A stretch of DNA of 64,000 bases, from the NCBI RefSeq assembly GCF_000720175.1, contig NZ_JOIX01000005.1, positions 62,001-126,000 of the forward strand, in the 5' to 3' direction. Under the pieces are notes generated by a model. The model was not told the DNA's origin and ran no database searches. It was given only the letters and a program-made list of their open reading frames with translations. Made by a program: the position numbers and the translations under genes. This document shows positions 58,177 to 64,000 of this stretch, piece by piece. Each line of letters begins with the position of its first letter. Within the stretch, counting starts at the first letter, position 1. The stretch comes from Streptomyces sp. NRRL S-337. Its GTDB lineage: Bacteria; Actinomycetota; Actinomycetes; Streptomycetales; Streptomycetaceae.

Positions 58177-60459
58177 GTGCACGAGGAGTTGGCAGGATCG
58201 CTACGGGAGCTGCGCGACGTGACCGGGCGGAGTCTGCGCGAGCTCGCTCGCGAGGTCCACGTCAGCAGCTCTTCGCTGTCGCGCTATGTCTCCGGGCAGG
58301 CCGTTCCGCCGTGGCCGACGGTGGTGGCGCTGTGCAAGGCGGCCGGTCGTGATCCGCGGCCGATGCGTGAGGTGTGGGAACGGGCCAAGGACGGCCCCCG
58401 GGCCAGCACACCAGCCACTCCGCCGGTGCGCAATGACCTGCCGCACGACATCACTGCCTTCACCGGGCGCCGGGCGGAGTTGGACGCTCTTCTCGGCGCC
58501 GCGCGGAAGACGTCGGTGGTGGCGATCGACGGCATGGGCGGGGTGGGCAAGTCCGCGTTGGCCGTGCACGCCGCGCATCTGCTGACCGCCGACTTCCCCG
58601 GTGGCCAGCTCTATGTGGACCTGCACGGGTTCACTCCGGGCCGGGAGCGGGTCGAGCCCACGGAGGCGCTGCGGGTGCTGCTGGCCGCGCTCGGATTGCC
58701 GCCCGGCAGGATTCCCGACGACGTTGCCGAACGTGCCGCGCTGTGGCGGTCGGAGCTGGCGACTCGGCGCGCGATCGTGCTGCTGGACAACGCAGCTGGG
58801 GCGGATCATGTGCGCGATCTGCTGCCCGGCGCCGGCCGCAGCTTCGTCGTGATCACCAGCCGCCGACGGATGGTGGATCTGGACGGGGCCTGGCCGATAT
58901 CGCTGGACGTCCTGCCGGCCGAAGAGGCGGCGGAGCTGTTCGTCACCTCCGCGGGCGGGGACCGGCCCGGTGACGTCGGCGAGGTGCTGCGACGATGCGG
59001 GAACCTGCCGTTGGCCATCCGGGTGGCCGCCGCGCGGCTGCGGCACCGGCCCGCCTGGACGCTCGACACCCTGGTGGAACGGCTGCGCGAGGGCGAGTTG
59101 GCGGTGTCGGACGTGTTCGGGATGTCGCTGCGGCAGCTCGACGCCGCCCAGCGGCGGATGTTCGGGCTGCTGGGGCTGGTGCCGGGTGAGGACATCGACG
59201 CGTACGGCGCGGCCGCCCTGGCGGGGATCCCACTGGCCAACGCCCGTTCCCTGCTGGAGGACTTGGTGGATGTCCATCTGGTCCAGGAGCCGGCGGCGGG
59301 TCGCTACCGGATGCACGACTTGCTGCGCCAGGCGGCCCGCGCCGAGGATGCCGCGGCCGACCCCGTTCCGGCGATCGCCCGGCTGGGCGACTACTACCTG
59401 AGCGGCATGCTGGCCGTGAGAAAACTGGTCGAGATAGTGACCCCCCTGCCGGTCATCGTGTCGCAGCCGCCTCCCGCACTTCCCGACCTCTCCCACCACG
59501 ACATGGCCGTGGACTGGATGGACGCCGAATGGGGCAACCTCACCGCCACGTTCTCGCTCGCCGTCCAGCTGGGCATCGACGGGTCGGCCGTCGGGCTCGG
59601 ACAGCTCGCCATGATCGCCCACGCCCGGCGCGGTGGCATGGCGCAGCTGCGCCGCGGGCTCGAAATCAGCATGCCCGCCGCCGAACGGCTCGGCGAGCGC
59701 CGCATGCTCGCCTCGCACCGGTACTTGCTGGGCGCCGCGCTGATGCGCGAAGGCCGGCTGGCGGAGGCGGTGGCGGAGCTTGAGGTGGCCCGTGTGTTGA
59801 TGGCCGAGGAGGGCGACATCGTCGGCGAGGCCATCACCCTCGAACAGCTGGCGGAGGTCCGGCTGTACGCCGCGGACGCCGAAGGCGCCGTCGAGCTCAT
59901 GCGCCAGGCGACCGCGATGCTGTCGCCCCGTGAGACCGCCGCCCGCGTGCGTGTGCGCGCCGTTCTGGGCCAGGCGCTGGTGCAGTTGGGGAAGTACGGC
60001 GAGGCCCGCGAGGTCGTCTCGGAGGTGATCGAGACCGCGCGCGGTCTGGACCGGCAGAAGGAGCGCGTGTGCCTGGACGTGCTCGGCCGGGCGGCACTGG
60101 GCCTGGGCGACGCCCGGACCGCCCTCGATCACGCTGAGCGGGCCGTCGCGCTCAGTCGGGCGACCCGCCATCCGATCTTCGAGGCGGCCAGCCTCACGGA
60201 CACCGCCGTCGCCCTGCGCCACCTCGGTCGCGCCGAGGAGGCAACGGCCAGGCACGCCGAGGCCATGCGGATCCTCGAACGGGCCGGTGAGCCGCACCGG
60301 ATGGCGCGCGGCCTCCTCCCGTACGCGCAGGCATGCCTGGCCACGGGCGACCGGGACGCCGCGGCGCAGCACTTCACGGCAGCACTGGAGATCGCCACCG
60401 CGCACGGCCTTACCTATCTGGTGTCGGCGGCGGATACGGGCCTGGCTCGGATGTCCTGA
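58177..60459 (+). CDS. HTH-NB-ARC-TPR (STAND) regulator
   Basis: Protein of 760 residues. An N-terminal XRE helix-turn-helix (SLRELAREVHVSSSSLSRYV) is followed by an NB-ARC ATPase (about 90-350) with Walker A GMGGVGKSALAVH, Walker B IVLLDNAAG and FVVITSRR, then MHDLLRQAARAED and a C-terminal TPR region (about 440-760). The layout is that of the Streptomyces SARP-independent STAND regulators. GTG 58177 follows AAGGGGGG. ATP-dependent signal sensing with TPR ligand binding is inferred. Confidence 0.92.
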   Translation: MHEELAGSLRELRDVTGRSLRELAREVHVSSSSLSRYVSGQAVPPWPTVVALCKAAGRDPRPMREVWERAKDGPRASTPATPPVRNDLPHDITAFTGRRAELDALLGAARKTSVVAIDGMGGVGKSALAVHAAHLLTADFPGGQLYVDLHGFTPGRERVEPTEALRVLLAALGLPPGRIPDDVAERAALWRSELATRRAIVLLDNAAGADHVRDLLPGAGRSFVVITSRRRMVDLDGAWPISLDVLPAEEAAELFVTSAGGDRPGDVGEVLRRCGNLPLAIRVAAARLRHRPAWTLDTLVERLREGELAVSDVFGMSLRQLDAAQRRMFGLLGLVPGEDIDAYGAAALAGIPLANARSLLEDLVDVHLVQEPAAGRYRMHDLLRQAARAEDAAADPVPAIARLGDYYLSGMLAVRKLVEIVTPLPVIVSQPPPALPDLSHHDMAVDWMDAEWGNLTATFSLAVQLGIDGSAVGLGQLAMIAHARRGGMAQLRRGLEISMPAAERLGERRMLASHRYLLGAALMREGRLAEAVAELEVARVLMAEEGDIVGEAITLEQLAEVRLYAADAEGAVELMRQATAMLSPRETAARVRVRAVLGQALVQLGKYGEAREVVSEVIETARGLDRQKERVCLDVLGRAALGLGDARTALDHAERAVALSRATRHPIFEAASLTDTAVALRHLGRAEEATARHAEAMRILERAGEPHRMARGLLPYAQACLATGDRDAAAQHFTAALEIATAHGLTYLVSAADTGLARMS

Positions 60460-60479
60460 GCCTGTCCCAGGGGGTGCGT

Positions 60480-60507
60480 GGGTGTCCCGTCCCGTCCCGG
60501 GACACCC
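60480..60507 (+). terminator. Terminator hairpin after the STAND regulator
   Basis: GGGTGTCCCG (60480-60489) pairs with CGGGACACCC (60498-60507), a perfect 10-bp stem with an 8-base loop, 20 bases after the stop codon. Confidence 0.7.
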
Positions 60508-60628
60508 GCCCACCGGCCGTCCGCCGACGTGACAGCGCAGGTCAGCCGGGTACCGGTGTGATGTCACGTGTCCCGGAAGGTGCGGCACGGGTGGCCCCGG
60601 AACGGCCGCTGCGGCGAGGCTCTTGGTC

Positions 60629-61111
60629 ATGCACACGACGCCTTCCCTTCTCGCAGAACTGGACGCCCTGCCTGCCCGGTGGGAAGTCCAAGGGACGCTC
60701 GCCGCGCCCGTCGCAGAGGTCGCCGCGCTCCTGCTCGCCGTCGCCGAGGGGCGGGTCGGCGATGACAACCTGCTGGTGCTGGCCAGGTCTTCGGCGGCAC
60801 GACAGGGGGCGATGACCGTGGTGGCCGGGTCCGGCGCCGGCGCCTACCGCGCCGAGCTGGCGGGGCCGTTGGAGCCGGTGGAGATGCAGGTGGACCGGGC
60901 CCGGTCCAGGGTGGCGGTGCAGAGCTGGTACGCCGGGGTGCACACCGTCACCGCCTGCCCCGCAGGCACCCGGGTGGCCCATCGCGTCCACCGGGTCCTG
61001 CCCGACCATCCGGGGTTCGCGGCCGGGATCGCCGAGCTCGGCCTGCGTGCCCGCATGTCCCGCGATCTGCGGCAAGTGCTGGGTGTGATTGCCGACCGCC
61101 TCGGCTGCTGA
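60629..61111 (+). CDS. Hypothetical protein
   Basis: Protein of 160 residues. The N-terminus is SLLAELDALPARWEVQGTLA, and strands TVVAGSGAGAYRAEL, MQVDRARSRVAVQSWYAGVHTV suggest a compact alpha/beta domain, possibly of the SRPBCC/START type. No signal peptide. It precedes the serine hydrolase by 60 bases on the same strand and may be its operon partner. GAGG lies upstream of ATG 60629. Confidence 0.65.
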   Translation: MHTTPSLLAELDALPARWEVQGTLAAPVAEVAALLLAVAEGRVGDDNLLVLARSSAARQGAMTVVAGSGAGAYRAELAGPLEPVEMQVDRARSRVAVQSWYAGVHTVTACPAGTRVAHRVHRVLPDHPGFAAGIAELGLRARMSRDLRQVLGVIADRLGC

Positions 61112-61171
61112 CGATCCGCTCTCCCCATCCATGCCAACCCTCCCTCTTTCCCATCAAAGGAGCACACCACC

Positions 61172-62413
61172 ATGTCCACCACTCTTTCCGACCAGCAGAG
61201 CGGCTTCTCCACAGCAGGGCTGCGCAGGATGCGCGACGTGCTGGCACGGCATGTCGAGTCCGGGAAGATTCCCGGGCTTGTCGCCCTGGTCAGCCGGGGC
61301 GGTGAGACGCACGTCGAAGAGGTCGGAACGATGCGCCATGACGGTGGCGGGCCGATGCGGCGGGACACGATCTTCCGGATGGCCTCGACGTCCAAGCCGG
61401 TCTCGATCGCGGCGGCGATGGTCCTGCTGGACGAGTGCCGGCTGCGCCTCGACGACCTGGTGGAGACGTGGCTGCCGGAGCTCGCCGACCGGCAGGTGCT
61501 GAAGCGGATCGACGGCCCTCTCGACGACACCGTGCCGGCGCGGCGGCCGATCACCGTACGGGACGTACTGACCTCCACGTTCGGCCTCGGCATGGATATG
61601 ACGGTGCTGGGCACCCCGATCATGGGCGCGGTCTTCGAGCAGGGGCTCACGCCCAATCTGCCGACGCCGATGCCCGAGCCGGACGAGTGGATGCGCCGCC
61701 TGGGCACGCTGCCGCTGATGCACCAGCCCGGCGAGCGCTGGCAGTACCAGATCAGCAGCGACCTGGTCGGCGTGCTCGTCGCCAGGGTCACGGGCCAGTC
61801 GTTCGAGACGTTCCTGCGCGAGCGCATCTTCGAGCCGCTGGGGATGAAGGACACCGGTTTCCACGTGCCCGCCGACAAGATCGACCGGATGCCGACCCTC
61901 TACGCCCCCGACCCGCAGACCGGAGAGTTCACCGTCTGGGACGAGGCCGAGGGAGGACGGTGGAGCTCGCCTCCGTCGTTTCCGGGCGGCGGTGGCGGAC
62001 TGGTCTCCACCGCCGACGACTACCACGCCTACTTCCGGATGCTGCTGAACGGCGGGATGCACCGGGGCGAACGGATCCTGTCCCGGGCCGCCGTCGAGCT
62101 GATGACCACCAACCGCCTCACGCCCGAGCAGAACGCCGCCCGGACCGCCCTGGCCCGCGACAACGTCCACATCTCCTTCGGCCAAGGCCAGCACGGCGGC
62201 TGGGGGTTGGGGATGGCGGTGCGCACCTACCGCGGTGACTACGCGCCCATCGGCCAGTTCGGCTGGGACGGCGGCAGCGGCACCTCGACCTACGCCGACC
62301 CCGCCAACCAGCTCACCGGCATCCTGCTCACCCAGGTCGGGGCGTCCGTCCCGCATTCGGTGCACCTGATGCACGACTTCTGGACCACGCTCTACCAGGC
62401 AATCGACGACTGA
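61172..62413 (+). CDS. Serine hydrolase (EstB/beta-lactamase family)
   Basis: Protein of 413 residues. Catalytic SxxK is in FRMASTSKPVS, the second motif Tyr in WQYQISSDLVG, and the third site in FGWDGGSGTSTYADP, as in EstB-type esterases and beta-lactamase family proteins. No signal peptide, so it is probably cytoplasmic. It starts after AAAGGAG. Its residues 55-145 are the source of, or share a source with, the fragment at 56614. Confidence 0.9.
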   Translation: MSTTLSDQQSGFSTAGLRRMRDVLARHVESGKIPGLVALVSRGGETHVEEVGTMRHDGGGPMRRDTIFRMASTSKPVSIAAAMVLLDECRLRLDDLVETWLPELADRQVLKRIDGPLDDTVPARRPITVRDVLTSTFGLGMDMTVLGTPIMGAVFEQGLTPNLPTPMPEPDEWMRRLGTLPLMHQPGERWQYQISSDLVGVLVARVTGQSFETFLRERIFEPLGMKDTGFHVPADKIDRMPTLYAPDPQTGEFTVWDEAEGGRWSSPPSFPGGGGGLVSTADDYHAYFRMLLNGGMHRGERILSRAAVELMTTNRLTPEQNAARTALARDNVHISFGQGQHGGWGLGMAVRTYRGDYAPIGQFGWDGGSGTSTYADPANQLTGILLTQVGASVPHSVHLMHDFWTTLYQAIDD

Positions 62414-62651
62414 CATTGCCCCGGCGGCGTCCCGGTAGGCCCGTCTCGATCCGCGGCGGCCAACTCAGGTCGGCCGTGGGCGAAGATCCCCCGGGCCGAC
62501 CCCGGCCGTTCGGATCCCGTTAGGGAACCGGCCGTGGTGCTCGACTGCTCCTCGCGCCGCCGACACCGTGGAGCCGGTCGTTCGTGGGCAGAGAATCGAG
62601 GAGGTTCCTGGTGCGCGGAGATTCGGTGACGGCGGCGGTGGTGTCGTAAGC

Positions 62652-62735
62652 GTGGAGCGGGTGGTGGGGTTGCTGGTGGCGGCAGCGCTGGTCGGGCTGC
62701 TGGTGCTCGTCGTCAAGTTTCCGGACCGCTTCTGA
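62652..62735 (+). CDS. Orphan KdpF-like membrane peptide
   Basis: A 27-residue peptide from GTG 62652: VERVVGLLVAAALVGLLVLV, then VKFPDRF. One membrane helix followed by FPDRF closely resembles KdpF, which ends FPERF. There are no kdpABC genes nearby. GAGGAGG lies upstream of a 12-codon frame (62611-62649) that ends two bases before this GTG and may couple its translation. A very strong hairpin follows. Alternatively it is a generic small membrane peptide. Confidence 0.55.
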   Translation: MERVVGLLVAAALVGLLVLVVKFPDRF

Positions 62736-62740
62736 GTCGC

Positions 62741-62778
62741 CCGTGGTTGCCCTCCGGGCCTCCGGAGGGCAACCACGG
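62741..62778. terminator. Very strong bidirectional terminator hairpin
   Basis: CCGTGGTTGCCCTCCGG (62741-62757) pairs perfectly over 17 bases with CCGGAGGGCAACCACGG (62762-62778) around a 4-base loop GCCT. It lies between the KdpF-like peptide and the convergent antiporter fragment. Confidence 0.85.
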
Positions 62779-62781
62779 CGT

Positions 62782-63117
62782 TCACTCGTCGCCGAGTCCG
62801 GCGTCTTCGAGGTCCAGTTGGCGTTGTAGCCGCCGCCGGGTGAGGTCGCTGATGTGGTTGTCCGCGTACAGATGCTGGAGCTTCGCCGTTTCGGCGGCTA
62901 TCACCGTGCGGCGGAGTTCCCGGTAGCCGGCCGCGGAGACCCACGAGGACGGTGTGACGTCGTCGGCCCGGTCGGCGTCGGCCTGGTCCAGGCGGGCCAG
63001 CAGGCCCCTGCGCAGCTGGTCCATGAGCGGGGCGGGCGCGGCCTCGACGGCTTCGAGTTCGTCCAGGCAGTCCAGTCCGGCGCGGGCCAGTCCGGCGCGG
63101 GAGCGCCCAACGCGGGC
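62782..63117 (-). pseudogene. C-terminal remnant of a Na+/H+ antiporter
   Basis: The open frame runs from after a stop at 63118 to 62782 and ends VIAAETAKLQHLYADNHISD then LTRRRLQRQLDLEDAGL, a tail typical of CPA1-type Na+/H+ antiporters in actinobacteria. No membrane region is present, so the N-terminal ~400 residues are gone. A 15-bp tandem repeat (CAGTCCGGCGCGGGC) lies near its upstream end. An ATG at 63024 could still give an 80-residue peptide. Confidence 0.6.
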
Positions 63118-63260
63118 TCACGGAGCGCATGTTGGCCCACCTTCACTGGTTCCGCCGGCTGCGGTTCGGCCGGGAGATGCACGACCACATTCGCGAAGCC
63201 TTCCTCACCACCGGATGCGCACGCCGGGGTCAGCCGGGGACGATCAGGTCGATCCCGTAG
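63105..63260 (+). pseudogene. Insertion-sequence transposase C-terminal remnant (IS5-like)
   Basis: The frame AQRGLTERMLAHLHWFRRLR, FGREMHDHIREAFLTTGCA resembles the C-terminal end of IS5-family transposases, with the typical HxxFRRLR, IREAFL and CA elements. The remainder of the element, including the catalytic triad and terminal repeats, is not present. It borders the antiporter remnant and marks an old insertion or deletion. Confidence 0.45.
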
Positions 63261-63475
63261 GCCGCGCCCGTGAGGCAGGAGACGAAGGGAAAGCCCTGCG
63301 GGCCGATATGGGCGGGCACACCGGCGTCCCGCAGTTCGCGGGGGAGGCCGCGGCCCAGTCCTTCACCCGGCACCTGAAGTGAAGCCGGGCCGTCAGGCCA
63401 CCGGCAGAGGACAACGAGTCGGGGAGCGGTAGTGCCTGGCCGGGGAACGCGTGGGATGGAGAATCTCTGGTCAGC

Positions 63476-64000
63476 TCACCAGGGCGCCGGGCCCTCGTCG
63501 TCGGTGAAGGTGCCGGTCGGTCCGTCGGCGCCGATGGTGGCCATCCGGACGGCGGCCACGGCGCCTTCGGCCGGCGTGCGGTGGCCGCGGTGGCCGTTCA
63601 GGTCGGTGGCGACGTAGCCGGGGCAGACGGCGTTGACCTTGATGTCCTCGGCCAGCAGGTCCCAAGCGTATTGCAGGGTGAGCGCCGTCAGCGCCGTCTT
63701 CGACGTGACGTACCCGGCGGAGACCGGCATCAGCGGCGGTCCGTCGGTGCCTTTCAGGTCTGCGTTGATGTTGAGCGAGCCCACCGAACTGGACACGTTG
63801 ACAATCCGCGGCGAGGCTGATCGGCGCAGCAGCGGCAGCATCGCGTTGGTGACGGCGATGACCCCGAAGTAGTTGGTCTCGAAGACGGCGCGCAGGACGT
63901 CCATGTCCGCCGTGCTCGGGCGCTGGTCGCCCAAGTCGCTGCCCGGAGGGACGCTGATACCGGCGTTGTTGACCAGGGCGTCGAGCCTGCCGTAGCGGGC
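63476..64000 (-). CDS. SDR-family oxidoreductase, C-terminal part
   Basis: The frame continues past the window end, so the N-terminus with the cofactor motif is missing. The visible 174 residues have LDALVNNAGIS (NNAG motif), FETNYFGVIAVTNAMLPLL, IVNVSSSVGSL with the catalytic Ser, YVTSKTAL with YxxxK, and VNAVCPGYVATDL. A classical short-chain dehydrogenase; the substrate is unknown. Confidence 0.93.
   Translation of the reverse strand, partial: ARYGRLDALVNNAGISVPPGSDLGDQRPSTADMDVLRAVFETNYFGVIAVTNAMLPLLRRSASPRIVNVSSSVGSLNINADLKGTDGPPLMPVSAGYVTSKTALTALTLQYAWDLLAEDIKVNAVCPGYVATDLNGHRGHRTPAEGAVAAVRMATIGADGPTGTFTDDEGPAPW

Noticed and set aside
63230..63375. Minus-strand frame ending in VSCLTGAAYGIDLIVPG
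   Set aside because: About 40 codons with no ribosome-binding site. It could be the tail of a lost enzyme, but I cannot name the family, so it is not listed as a gene.
1..64000. CRISPR arrays, rRNA genes and known riboswitches
   Set aside because: No regularly spaced 23-40-base repeats, rRNA segments or recognisable riboswitch cores were seen in reading the window.

Overview
The window is actinobacterial and almost certainly from Streptomyces or a close relative. It is very GC-rich, codons in most genes end in G or C, GTG starts are common, and it carries typical Streptomyces families: a SpoIIE-type phosphatase with GAF/PAS domains, an XRE/MmyB regulator, a DUF574-type methyltransferase, a STAND regulator, sugar importers without their own ATPase, and a 25-residue bL37-like ribosomal protein. 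All functional calls come from reading the translated sequence and from family knowledge. No database search was run.

Layout, 1-42 kb (ordinary chromosome). 1-5.6 kb: a hemerythrin-like C-terminus, a SpoIIE/GAF phosphatase, and an overlapping pair of a molybdopterin oxidoreductase and a helical protein. 5.6-12.3 kb: small oxidoreductases and hydrolases, each divergent from its own LysR, TetR or XRE/MmyB regulator, with visible operator candidates. 12.6-25.3 kb: a secreted GH16 enzyme, 4-hydroxybenzoate hydroxylase (pobA), bL37, a serine hydrolase, a phosphoribosyltransferase-hydrolase fusion, a HAD phosphatase, a lipoprotein, a deaminase, an ATP-dependent DNA ligase plus NUDIX pair, and an ArsR-like regulator. 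25.3-30.6 kb: a sugar/polyol operon (DeoR regulator, binding protein, two permeases, Zn dehydrogenase). 31-37 kb: a secreted sialidase, then a three-gene set that fits L-pipecolate/2-aminoadipate (lysine) catabolism: FAD oxidase, 2-oxoadipate dioxygenase/decarboxylase and ALDH7-type semialdehyde dehydrogenase. 37-42 kb: a sigma factor with a partner, a methyltransferase and dhaKLM.

42.4-49.9 kb looks like an acquired island. Third-codon GC falls, a decayed tRNA-Arg-like sequence lies at its left edge, and broken kdpD/kdpE lie at its right edge. It holds a cationic amino-acid permease with an AsnC regulator. It then holds the most interesting set: a small secreted Gly/Ala-rich precursor, a strong hairpin, a DUF5819 (SdpA-like) protein, an HTTM (SdpB-like) membrane protein and a membrane serine hydrolase. 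This order resembles the Bacillus sdpABC toxin-maturation system. A leaderless XRE regulator paired with a four-helix membrane protein follows.

49.9-57.4 kb is a potassium locus. An intact kdpFABC operon, preceded by a coupled 27-residue membrane peptide, is followed by kdpE and kdpD genes that are both broken, so the usual two-component control appears lost. On the other side of the operon is a chimera of a serine-hydrolase fragment joined to a KdpD-type ATPase domain. 57.4-64 kb holds a FabH-like fragment, an HTH-STAND-TPR regulator, a serine hydrolase that is the likely source of the chimeric fragment, an orphan KdpF-like peptide with a very strong hairpin, relics of a Na+/H+ antiporter and an IS transposase, and the C-terminal part of an SDR oxidoreductase cut by the window end.
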